Of a stretch of 64,000 bases of DNA, positions 1-8,700 are shown one piece after another. Origin of the DNA: Tritrichomonas musculus (lineage: Eukaryota; Parabasalia; Tritrichomonadida; Tritrichomonadidae); the NCBI GenBank assembly GCA_039105265.1, contig JAPFFF010000022.1:1302001-1366000 (forward strand). The letters run 5' to 3'. Position 1 is the first letter of the stretch. The number at the start of each line of letters is the position of its first letter. The position numbers and the translations under genes were made by a program. Below the pieces are notes generated by a model. It saw only the letters and a program-made list of their open reading frames with translations, was not told the DNA's origin and ran no database searches.

Positions 1-31
1 TTTCTTTCTTGTATTCTGTTAGTTCACTCAT
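1..31 (-). CDS. Start of small coiled-coil protein (element A), runs off the window
   Basis: The first codons match the start of the 75-residue protein at 22068-22295 (MSELTEYKK...). The rest lies left of the window. It diverges from the basic-protein gene at 46, with 14 bases between the two starts, exactly as in element B. Function unknown. Confidence 0.6.
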   Translation of the reverse strand, partial: MSELTEYKKE

Positions 32-45
32 TTAATAACAATTAA

Positions 46-279
46 ATGTCTGCTATTAATCAAATGAGAACCGTTCATGATGATAAACACAAAAACTATT
101 TTGATAGATTACAATTAACGATGCAAAAGAAGAGAACAAAAATAAACTCAGCACCAACATTGAAATGCTATAATGAAAAAGGAAATGTATTCCATGAACC
201 TCCACCAAAAACGACTAAATCATTAAATCATCATGATTCACTTAATCTTTCGGTGGTTGTCAGGAGCAACAACATTTAA
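46..279 (+). CDS. Small basic protein of unknown function (element A)
   Basis: A 77-residue Lys/Arg/His-rich protein, nearly identical to the element B copy at 21820-22053 and related to the D copy at 36465-36776. The conserved core is an HDDK...DRLQL..QK.RT.INSAPT stretch followed by a Ser/His-rich tail. No membrane segment. It converges on and overlaps the coiled-coil gene at 238 by 42 bases, an arrangement kept in B. The charge and the place beside the virion genes would fit a DNA-binding or virion-core role, but that is a guess. Confidence 0.7.
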   Translation: MSAINQMRTVHDDKHKNYFDRLQLTMQKKRTKINSAPTLKCYNEKGNVFHEPPPKTTKSLNHHDSLNLSVVVRSNNI

Positions 280-714
280 TACATATTTATTGATGACTTT
301 TGATTGTTGGTCAACAACATTTGAAAGCTTATTGATATGTTCTTCAAGTATTTTATTTTTGTTGTTCAATTGATTGATTTGTTCAGTGAATTCATTTAAT
401 GATTCTTTCATTAGTGATATATCAGCTTTGATGTTGTCGTATTCAAGTGTTTTAGTGATTGTATTCCCGACTTTCTTCAAATAAATGTCGCCGTTAAGTC
501 TTTTACCGTCTGTACAATTGCGTTTAGTGATTTTGTATTCATTGCCGTCATTAGTGATGATTTTATAAATCTTGTTCAAATAGTTAGTCGTTTGTGTTTT
601 CATTTGCTCGATATTCTTTTGATAGAACAAATTGAACTCTTCAATTGATTTAAACACTTTTGGTTCATCAATGTTTGCGTTTATTACTTTAAGTTCTTTA
701 ATGTTATCATTCAT
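238..714 (-). CDS. Coiled-coil protein, 158 residues (element A)
   Basis: The N-terminal part (about 20-80) carries a conserved FKSIEEFNLFYQK segment and a Lys/Asn-rich stretch ending in GDIYLKK. Residues about 95-145 form heptads rich in Leu, Ile and Asn typical of a coiled coil. Copies occur in B (21385-21861) and D (36773-37276), always beside the small amphipathic protein. Function unknown; the position suggests a virion or assembly protein. Confidence 0.7.
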   Translation of the reverse strand: MNDNIKELKVINANIDEPKVFKSIEEFNLFYQKNIEQMKTQTTNYLNKIYKIITNDGNEYKITKRNCTDGKRLNGDIYLKKVGNTITKTLEYDNIKADISLMKESLNEFTEQINQLNNKNKILEEHINKLSNVVDQQSKVINKYVLNVVAPDNHRKIK

Positions 715-750
715 TTATATTCATATTAAATCATTATTTTTCATTGTTTT

Positions 751-1004
751 TCATTTAACTTCATTCAATATTGATTTACCAAATCGTCCGACTCCTTCAG
801 CGACACGTAATCCTGTATCAGCTGCATTTACAACATCACCAATGATTGGCAATCCTCCTAGAATCGGACGTGTTGCATTAATGATTTGCTTTCCAACATC
901 AACAACTTTTGGAATTGCTTTAACTGCTTTCTGAGCGAATGATTTAACTTTACCGCCAATTGATTTAAATGCGTTCTTGATTTTGTTGAATATACCTACA
1001 CCAT
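751..1004 (-). pseudogene. Small amphipathic virion-type protein (element A), broken
   Basis: This stretch is closely similar to the 84-residue gene of element B (21094-21348) and lies in the same place, diverging from the capsid gene. It is broken. Confidence 0.75.
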
Positions 1005-1053
1005 AATTTAATTAATGATAAAAGTGATTTATTTCCTTTTTATTCAATCATAA

Positions 1054-1279
1054 ATGTTATACCGAAACGAAAGAGCTCATAACCTTCGCACTGAAACAGG
1101 AAACGTTCTTCATGCATTTGAAGAGATGCGAAACATGATTAATGTCAATGACGGTACACGTTCATTTTCATTTAGAACTGTTGACTGTCATGACCAACCA
1201 GCTCCATTTCTTCAAGGACAGTATTCGCAAATCAGTTTAACACATCCTGACCACTTCGTCAGTGATATTGATAAAGGTT
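1054..1279 (+). pseudogene. Major capsid protein gene, first part (element A), interrupted by element B
   Basis: The reading frame starts MLYRNERAHN and is close to identical to the start of the element B capsid (19101-21044). Element B is inserted here, and a further part of the gene lies at 22722-23068. The last six bases, AAGGTT (1274-1279), are repeated just beyond the far end of B, as expected for a target-site duplication. Confidence 0.85.
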
Positions 1280-1741
1280 AGAGAGATAGGGTGTTGATTT
1301 GGTGGGGTGAGATAAAATGACCCCCTCGTCATAGGATTTACAGACCCCAAACATCGGCGCCATGACTCAAAAAATCACCACTTTTTCAAAATTAGCCCTC
1401 GAAACTTTCACAAAATGGCATAGACAAATTTTGAATAAATAACCAAAAATAAAAGATTGATGTCATGGATGATGTACTGTTTATGAAGAGCTGTTTAATG
1501 AGTTTAATTCGTTCTGGTGGGGTGAGATAAAATTGAAAATTGACGGGCGCCACTTTGAATCTTCATTTTAGAATTTGCATCTTTGATCTTGTTTTAGTAG
1601 TATATATCAGTCGGTTTCCGTCAGGCTAAAGCCCGCCGTCAACACGACTAATGAACAAAAATAATATGAACTCATTTAATGATTACCATCAATTGATGTT
1701 CATTTATTAGACAGTTCATTTAATTCATTCTCAAGCTGATG
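1280..1741. repeat. Left TIR of element B
   Basis: Inverted copy of 22254-22715, 462 bp on each side with no length difference and one mismatch that I could find. Its inner end carries the 3' end of the small coil gene (complete at 22068-22295). Inside are two copies of TGGTGGGGTGAGATAAAAT (1300-1318 and 1515-1533) and two GGCGCC sites, possibly integrase binding sites. The target duplication is 1274-1279. Confidence 0.92.
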
Positions 1742-2020
1742 CAGTTTGTGTTTATTTATTATTCCTAATATATTTATACTTGTTTTATATTGTTTTTAGA
1801 ATTTGCGAAAATAAAAAATTATTTTTAAAAAATATTTGTATATAGCAAAGATAAAAAATATTATTATTATTTAATTCTGAAATCGGGGCGAGACCGAAAC
1901 GACATCGAGACAAGCTGGAACGTAGCCAGTTCTGGTAGTCAATGAGAATGCTAAAGGTCATCAGAAACGTTGTCGAACGCCTGAAAAGCTAGCTGGTTAG
2001 GAAAAAAAATTTTATTTATA
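1742..2020. other. AT-rich spacer inside element B left end
   Basis: About 280 bases between the TIR and the minisatellite. It holds a run of A/T around 1795-1870 and then a stretch of mixed composition. I see no gene, homologous stretch or clear signal in it. Confidence 0.5.
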
Positions 2021-2537
2021 AAGAACCATGTTGTTGTTGAAAAACCATGTTGTTGTTGAAGAACCATGTTGTTGTTGAAGAACCATGTTGTTGTTGAAGA
2101 ACCATGTTGTTGTTGAAAAACCTTGTTGTTGTTGAAAAACCTTGTTGTTGTTGAAGAACCATGTTGTTGTTGAAGAACCATGTTGTTGTTGAAAAATCTT
2201 GTTGTTGAAGAACCATGTTGTTGTTGAAGAACCATGTTGTTGTTGAAGAACCATGTTGTTGTTGAAAAACCTTGTTGTTGTTGAAGAACCTTGTTGTTGT
2301 TGAAGAACCTTGTTGTTGTTGAAGAACCTTGTTGTTGTTGAAAAATCTTGTTGTTGTTGTTGAAAAATCTTGTTGTTGTTGAAGAACCATGTTGTTGTTG
2401 AAAAATCTTGTTGTTGAAGAACCATGTTGTTGTTGAAAAATCTTGTTGTTGAAGAACCATGTTGTTGTTGAAAAATCTTGTTGTTGAAGAACCATGTTGT
2501 TGTTGAAAATCTTGTTGTTATTGTTGAATATCTTGTT
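2021..2537. repeat. 19-bp minisatellite, about 26 copies
   Basis: Tandem units of the form AAGAACCATGTTGTTGTTG, with variants of 16 and 22 bases where one TTG is lost or gained. Because 19 is not a multiple of three and no unit contains a stop on the minus strand, long open frames of Gln/Asn/Ser/Thr/Phe appear there. They are an artefact of the repeat rather than genes. Confidence 0.9.
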
Positions 2538-2542
2538 GATGA

Positions 2543-2765
2543 CTCATGTGATACCTTTTATTTAGTGTGATACCTTTTTCCTCATAAGCTACCTTTTCCT
2601 CATAAGCTACCTTTTTCCTCATAAGCTACCTTTTTCCTCATAAGCTACCTTTTTCCTCATAAGCTACCTTTTTCCTCATAAGCTACCTTTTTCCTCATGT
2701 GATACCTTTTATCTCATGTGATACCTATTTCCTCATGTGATACTAATTGTTTCATATGATACATA
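2543..2765. repeat. Second minisatellite, CCTCATAAGCTACCTTTTT type
   Basis: Follows the first array directly. About 6 exact 19-base units (CCTCATAAGCTACCTTTTT) are flanked by related CTCATGTGATACCTTTT units. The second type matches, in reverse, the array at 63755-63863 in element A, so the satellite has a fixed place beside the 150-residue gene in both elements. Confidence 0.85.
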
Positions 2766-2800
2766 TCATTAAATTTATTTTTATTTTTAATTAAATGAAA

Positions 2801-3259
2801 ATGTCAACACCAAAGGTTTATGATTACATCAATTCATTGATTGATATGCTGGATGAAACAGAGAAGTTTAAACAATGTGATTTCTCAATATTGTGTGATA
2901 GATATCCAATACCAAGTGGAAAGGCTACATATAAAGCTAAAGTGATGTACATATCATTGAAGAACAAAGAGAATGAATTCAAACGATTCTATCATGATAA
3001 GATTGTTGAACTCGGTCTTGAATACATAACACTTACATCAAATGTTAGAAGAAGAATATCAACAACATCCATTGAATTCTTCGTTGAAGGTTCAAGTGAA
3101 GAACAATCATTCAAAGAATATAAGTATTATAATTACAGCATAAGGAAAGCAACAGATAAGAAAACAAAGGAATTGATTGAACAAATGAGACAAAAATATA
3201 ATATCAATACACCACAGCTGTTTGTTGGTGTTCAACAACAAATTGTATTAGATGAATGA
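2801..3259 (+). CDS. Conserved Polinton protein of unknown function, about 152 residues (element B)
   Basis: The protein starts MSTPKVYDYINSL. A second ATG two codons upstream (2795) is also possible; I prefer 2801 because the element A homologue (63229-63684) starts there. Conserved features are a CDFSILCDRYPI segment near residue 25, a YKAKVMYISLKNK strand-like stretch, a TLTSNVRRRIS segment near 85 and an EEQSFKE.KYY.YSI block. All three elements carry it, convergent with the packaging ATPase and overlapping its 3' end by 12 bases here. Length and position suggest a core gene, but I do not recognise the fold. Confidence 0.75.
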   Translation: MSTPKVYDYINSLIDMLDETEKFKQCDFSILCDRYPIPSGKATYKAKVMYISLKNKENEFKRFYHDKIVELGLEYITLTSNVRRRISTTSIEFFVEGSSEEQSFKEYKYYNYSIRKATDKKTKELIEQMRQKYNINTPQLFVGVQQQIVLDE

Positions 3260-4192
3260 AAGGTTATTAGTTCGAACATTGATTAAAACGAATTGATGTG
3301 CTTTCATTGTTCTGTATCGATTCCATAGCTCTTCGAAATCTATTGGAAATGGAACTTGTTGATATATGTAGCCGAGTTTCTGTCGTGAATAACCACTAAA
3401 GATGAAGAATGATGTTGCATTATTTTTCCATTCTGTTGTTAAAGCTTTGAAGAACTGGATGTTAACGAATATGATTAGATTCTTATGTCGAAGCTGACTG
3501 ATGGTATTGATAAAATAGGATGATTTAATTAGTTTCGATTTCAAGAAGTCTTCACAAAGAATGATAGTATTTAGTGGTTTATTTGGTTGACCTAGTTTAT
3601 TGATATGAAGAAACTCAAACATATCGTTTAACTTCTTTTCATTTTGCTTCGCAAAAGGGGACTCCGTCCCTTCGATTACTATTTTTGGTGTTGATGAATA
3701 TTTGTTATACAATTCTTTATATAAATCAAGCTGTTTAAGATATTCTTCAGCATTGCTGTCAGCAACAGTTTTTATTGGTAGCTGTATCAATTCGCGTTGG
3801 CTTTCGAATGTTGCATCATTGATTGTTCCGTTTCGTGATACATAAACAATTAAATGAAAGCCAGCGTTCTTCATTCGAGACATTTGAATAACATCTCGTA
3901 GCATTATATGACTCTTTCCTTTACCTTGCTGACCAACGAGTATGTTCAATGAATTGTAATATGAATAAATACCGTTTGCGATTGGTCTGATTGATTCATT
4001 CTTTATTTTTGATTCATTGCGTTGATATGCTTTATTCATCTCATCATCAATATTAAATGTTGTTTCATTAACAGTTGGCTTGAATGATTCATATTCAAAT
4101 GCAAAACTCATTTGGTCATCATCATAATCAGAACCACTAGAGAATAAAATCTCTTTGTAATTAAACTGAGTGGGTTTCATGAAACCTTTCAT
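3248..4192 (-). CDS. DNA-packaging ATPase (HerA/FtsK-like), element B
   Basis: A 314-residue P-loop protein: Walker A GQQGKGKS at residues 87-94 and a Walker B-like IILCED at about 210-215, in the spacing of the HerA/FtsK-type packaging ATPases of Polintons and large DNA viruses. In that family the enzyme drives DNA into a preformed capsid. The N-terminal 60 residues are acidic. Compared with the A and D copies, this one has about ten extra residues near position 174-184, encoded by a double-hairpin repeat (3642-3670). The downstream gene on the same strand is not close; the small membrane gene lies 24 bases upstream. Confidence 0.88.
   Translation of the reverse strand: MKGFMKPTQFNYKEILFSSGSDYDDDQMSFAFEYESFKPTVNETTFNIDDEMNKAYQRNESKIKNESIRPIANGIYSYYNSLNILVGQQGKGKSHIMLRDVIQMSRMKNAGFHLIVYVSRNGTINDATFESQRELIQLPIKTVADSNAEEYLKQLDLYKELYNKYSSTPKIVIEGTESPFAKQNEKKLNDMFEFLHINKLGQPNKPLNTIILCEDFLKSKLIKSSYFINTISQLRHKNLIIFVNIQFFKALTTEWKNNATSFFIFSGYSRQKLGYIYQQVPFPIDFEELWNRYRTMKAHQFVLINVRTNNLSFI
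3642..3670. repeat. Double-hairpin micro-repeat inside the ATPase gene
   Basis: Two perfect hairpins stand in a row, each with a three-base loop: TTTTGC-TTC-GCAAAA (3642-3656) and GGGAC-TCC-GTCCC (3658-3670). The ATPase homologues of A and D lack these codons. The same pair, with changed but still matching arms, lies at 19047-19075. Confidence 0.8.
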
Positions 4193-4216
4193 TTCTTTAG
4201 TTTTCGTTAAAGCTCT

Positions 4217-4348
4217 TCATGAATACATTTTTGTTCTTATCTCTTCACTGAGTTCTGGTTCTTTGTCAGGCATCATTAAAGATACTTCAACAATCTTCAC
4301 TAAAAATAAACCTGTTAATAATGAAACAACTAATATTTCATATATCAT
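4217..4348 (-). CDS. Conserved 43-residue single-pass membrane microprotein (element B)
   Basis: A short gene starting MIYEILVVSLLTGLFLVKIV: one hydrophobic segment (residues 5-26) followed by an acidic tail containing PELSEEIRTK and ending YS. Copies of exactly 43 residues occur in element D (35407-35538) and element A (61469-61600), always directly upstream of the ATPase gene on the same strand. Conservation of length, position and sequence makes it a real gene. A role in the particle membrane, or anchoring the packaging ATPase, is possible but unproven. Confidence 0.8.
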   Translation of the reverse strand: MIYEILVVSLLTGLFLVKIVEVSLMMPDKEPELSEEIRTKMYS

Positions 4349-4358
4349 TTATTAGTTT

Positions 4359-4933
4359 TTAAATACATGTTTTTAATGAAATGTTGTGTCTAATGAGTTC
4401 GGTATAAATGCTATTATATTTGTATTTCAAGTCATTTGATTCATTATTTTTGTACACCAATATCCTATCAATTAAAAGATATTTGGAACGAGAAACGCAA
4501 CCATTACACGCACAATCATCATTGACAATCAATTCAACTTTATCTGCTTGTGTTAGTAATTTGATGAGTTCCATTAATGTATTTGAATGACAAATCAATA
4601 AATCATTGACTTTTATTGGATTGGTTTCATAGATGGATAATAATATCTCAAGGAATTTGTTTTTGGTTTCAAGTTCTGTTATATCAGCTCCAATATCACT
4701 GATACCTCTTTCTAGGGAAACGTTGTTTGTTGGATGCTGTGATTGATATACTCCACTCATCTGAGGTATAGTAAAATTTGTGGCTTGAGATGATTGTGGT
4801 AATGGTTGAACTGATGGATATTCAACTGGTTGTGGTTGCTTTGGTTGATGTTTATATTAATACTGGTTGATTGTTCCTGCTTAACTGATGCATCGTTCTC
4901 GCTACTTAATATACGAGCTTTTGATAATGCCAT
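4359..4933 (-). pseudogene. Cys-cluster protein locus (element B), about one break
   Basis: Homologue of the intact 196-residue gene at 60868-61458 and the 213-residue gene at 35549-36190. The family has a Pro/Gln-rich N-terminal half opening with SKARILSSE.DASVKQ, a helical ELE.KNKFLE segment and a C-terminal domain with a Cys cluster (C.CNGCVS here) and a conserved LADKVEL-like strand. Possibly a small zinc-binding protein. The locus looks broken about once. Function unknown. Confidence 0.7.
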
Positions 4934-4987
4934 GAATGTTTGAATAAAAATAAAACAACATTAATGATGAGTCATTCAATGATTCAT

Positions 4988-5233
4988 TTACAAAGTCATT
5001 TGTTCAGCTGATTTGATACGTTCATCAATAGCTCTTAATTGTATTTTAATCGATTCAATATCATTAAATAGTTGTTTATATATCGACAATATGTGAATCA
5101 TCTTATCAAACTTTCCGTTTAATGCATCATCTTCAGAATTCATACATTCATTGAATATCTTGTCTTTAACTATTCGAAACTGAGCGTGTAAAGCTGATGT
5201 ATCACAACTCAAACCTTTAATTGCACTATTCAT
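4988..5233 (-). CDS. Helical 81-residue protein (element B)
   Basis: Nearly identical to 59854-60099 in element A; I found no copy in D. Almost entirely helical, with a heptad-like C-terminal half (IHILSIYKQLFNDIESIKIQL). A TTTATTTTTG box lies 7 bases upstream of the start (5241-5250). Probably a small coiled-coil protein. Function unknown. Confidence 0.7.
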   Translation of the reverse strand: MNSAIKGLSCDTSALHAQFRIVKDKIFNECMNSEDDALNGKFDKMIHILSIYKQLFNDIESIKIQLRAIDERIKSAEQMTL

Positions 5234-5240
5234 TTTAAAC

Positions 5241-5250
5241 CAAAAATAAA
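5241..5250 (-). promoter_or_regulatory. TTTATTTTTG upstream box
   Basis: Exact copy of a motif found a few bases upstream of several start codons in all three elements; here 7 bases from the start at 5233. Confidence 0.5.
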
Positions 5251-5271
5251 CAAATTAATTAAATGATATTT

Positions 5272-5622
5272 TTATTCTTTGTTGTTCTTAAATGCCAATA
5301 ATCTATTAATCATATATGATGATACATTTAACTTCAATTTTTCCTTCAATAAGTTTTGTGTATATGAACACCTTTTATGTCCTGGCAACTTATTTATATC
5401 ATTCATTACTTTATCATCCAAAAATTGTATAACTTTTTCACGTTCATCCTTGTTCAAGAACTTTGATGAATTGAATATTGAACGCGTTCTTTTATGGTTT
5501 GCTTCTGTATTTGCTTCTTCATTTGTTTCTTCTTCTTCACTTACTTCTTGTTTTGATTCTAATATCAAAAGTAATTTATGTATTTCTTCAATGTGTTTTA
5601 TTATTTCTCTTAACTCAGACAT
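5272..5622 (-). CDS. FNSSKFL-family protein, 116 residues (element B)
   Basis: An N-terminal coiled-coil-like stretch, an acidic linker, then a conserved C-terminal domain (about residues 48-113) with RSIFNSSKFLN, a helix around DEREKVIQFL and a KL.GHKR...LL...L.L..S.YM pattern. Relatives: 23386-23847 (element F), 46727-47143 (element D), 59310-59816 (element A). The basic all-helical C-terminal domain could bind DNA, which is inference. In A, B and F it lies next to the PolB start, and in D beside the right TIR. Confidence 0.7.
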   Translation of the reverse strand: MSELREIIKHIEEIHKLLLILESKQEVSEEEETNEEANTEANHKRTRSIFNSSKFLNKDEREKVIQFLDDKVMNDINKLPGHKRCSYTQNLLKEKLKLNVSSYMINRLLAFKNNKE

Positions 5623-5714
5623 TTCAATGAAATAAAAAACTCGAAATATTTTTTATTTTTTGATTTAACATTTTTTCAAATTTCAAATAATTTGATTTTT
5701 TAATAATATCATAA

Positions 5715-8700
5715 ATGAGTTCTCGTTATTACTATAGAAAAGATACCAAATCATTTGTTATTGAACAAATCAGGTATATCAATAATGAACTTCAATTAAA
5801 ACCTCGCTTATCAACATCTAAACCTTCTGACTATGATGTTAAACATTTCAAGTCAATCTTAGAAAACTATCTAACTTCATTCGGTTTTAGAGAACATGAA
5901 GGCAATGGAATCAATGATACAACAATATTAGCTTTCGTCAATAGAATGAAGAAAGAAGCAGAAGAACAAGAAGAAGAGGAGGAAGAGGAACAATTTGAAG
6001 AAGAAGAACAAAATGATGAACAAAAACTAAAACAAAAACAAATCGAGAACAACATTAAAATAGCTCATGATGCACTCAACAAAGCCCTTCAATTAATTAA
6101 ATCTGAAAATATATTATTGAGACCATTACCGCCAAAGACAAACAAACAACCTCAACGATATGAAGACATTCGATTCAACAATGAAAATGCTGAATTAATT
6201 GAATACCTCAAAAAGTTTGGCTATAAAGGTGTTCATTCAAAACATGACTCATATTTCATAATCAATGAACCTGAGAACTTTGATGAAGCAGTTGAAGCAT
6301 GCAGTCATTTCATTGACCAATTCCCAAATGATAATGAAAAGGTTGAACGATTAGATGAAGACAGTAAAGAACCGATAAAAATATATTACAAGAACGGAGT
6401 TTCATCAATTGAAGACATCAATGAATATTTGACTGAAACAGTATTTAAACAAGAAGTGAAACCGTTCAAAATATATTTTCAATTGACTGGTATATTTGAG
6501 ATACCACCAAAGAATGAAAACGAAAGATATACATATGAAGCAAGTGAAATCAAATGGAAGAATTATAAATCATCAGTACCGATAATCGTTAGAGAGAATA
6601 AAGATATTGATAAAGTTAAACTGTATATTGAATCAAAGATTCATGAATATGAAACCACTGCTTCAAACATCAAATTGTGTATCGTTTGGTCTGTTTCATT
6701 TACAATCTCTCGTGTCGTTAAGATAACAGGTAAGATTGATGGATTACCAGAAGAGTTCATTAAAAATAAATATATCATTATGGATAACGTTGATGATTGT
6801 TTATGTTGGTATCGTTTCCTTGCTTGCTGTTTGAATAAGCAACTTATTGAAACACGAACATTTAAAATCTCCAACAGAACAGCAGCAGCAAAGAAAATAT
6901 TATGTGAAGAACACGGAATAACTTATTCAACAAAACCTTCAAAAGCAGCAAATCAATTCATCAACACATTCAAAGGAATCACGATTGAAGAAATGAAAGA
7001 ATCAGCCAAGAATCATAACATCAATGTCAACATCTATGAATATGACAAAGAGAAACATATTTATGATATTCAAGACCAATGGCACAACACTGATGAATCA
7101 AACAAAACATTTTCAGCTCTGTTGTATTCAAAAGATAAGATACTTCATATCATGTACATCATTGATGCTGAAGCATTAACAAACATTCATATATGTCCTC
7201 ATTGTGGTTCATACATTCACAAAGGAAATAACAATATTGACAGATTCAACAGACATGTAGATAAATGTGATGGCAAATTCAAAAAGGATTTCATACCTTC
7301 ACGAGAAGCTTTGCCATATTGTCCACACATTTTAAACAATCCTGTTTATTTGTATTGTCTTTCATATGAACTTGAATGGAAGCCAACAATTCATTATATC
7401 ACTTATGATTTTGAAACAATGGAGCAAAAGATTGAAAAGAAAGTTAGTGATAAATCAGTTATCAATTCTCGATTGATTCCTTTGAGTGTTTCATCATGTG
7501 TGAAACTTGATAAAGGTTTGATAACAAAGAACTTTGATATAAGAACAAATGAATTCATTGCCAAATGGATTGACTGGTTATTTGTTGTTGGCTGTGATGT
7601 GTATGTTGATAAATTGAATCATTTGAAGAGCTTTATTAAAGATAAATCAGAAGATGAACTCAATAAAATAGATACATCATTGAAAACAATAACAGTATTC
7701 GGTTTTAACTCATCACGATTTGATTCAAACTTATTCAAAGAGCAATTGATTAAAAATCATTGGTCTATCGATAGTGGAATGATTGGAACTGCTACATCAC
7801 TGAAACAATTCATATTGAAATCATCAAAGTATCCCATTCGATTACGATTCATTGACGCACAGGCATTTGTTGCTGGTGGTACGCTCAGACAGTTTGGAAT
7901 CGATTTTGGCGGTATATCTAACAGTTCGAAAGGTGTATTTCCTTATGAAGCAATCAACAGCGAGAATTATAATGAAGTGTTATCAAAGAATGAACCATTC
8001 AAATATGAAGACTTTTACAGTTATCTCAATCAAAAGAATCCATTAACAAAAGCTGATTATGAAGAGTATTTGATTGATTCAAAGAGGTTTGCAACACGTT
8101 GGGATTACTTGTTATCATACAATGACAATGATGTTGAAATGATGATTAATCCTATTGACAACCTTATTCAAATGAATGCTGAATATAAAGTTGATTTGAT
8201 TAGCAATCTTTCGTTATCAAAGAATGCTTCATGTATCAAATATGCTCTTGCTTACAAAGATTTCAACCCGAAGAACGACTATGAAATCATCAACAAATCA
8301 AATACATTCAAACCAACAATGAAATGGTGGTTAAATAAATGTGATAATTATCGAAAGCAAGACATGAAACATAATTTTTGCTCGCAAAAAGGCGATTCAT
8401 CGCTTCAATCAAATCAAAATCAACGTGATATATCAAAATGTGTTAGTGAAAAAGATTTTGATGCATTCATGAAATTGTATGAATCAAATGAAACAGGTAA
8501 ATGTCATTTATGTGGTGAACACTTTACTTACAACAACAAACCGACACTTGACAGAATAGATAACAACAAAGGACATCAGATTGATAACTGTTTACTTGCT
8601 TGTGCAGAATGTAATCGTTTGAGACAACGTGATGATGACAAGATAACAAGAACCAAAATACAATTGAAGAAATTCTGCAAGCTCCATCACCTGCCAACAC

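Noticed and set aside
632-934. Open frame on the plus strand with hydrophobic residues
   Set aside because: It is a shadow of the coiled-coil gene and the broken amphipathic protein gene on the other strand.
1951-2495. Three overlapping long minus-strand open frames rich in Gln, Asn, Ser, Thr and Phe
   Set aside because: They lie entirely in the 19-bp minisatellite and exist only because the unit has no stop in any frame.
2021-2765. CRISPR-like array
   Set aside because: Units are directly tandem with no unique spacers and the setting is eukaryotic; this is a minisatellite.
4170-4355. Plus-strand open frame of 61 residues
   Set aside because: It is antisense to the conserved 43-residue membrane microprotein, which is supported by copies in A and D.
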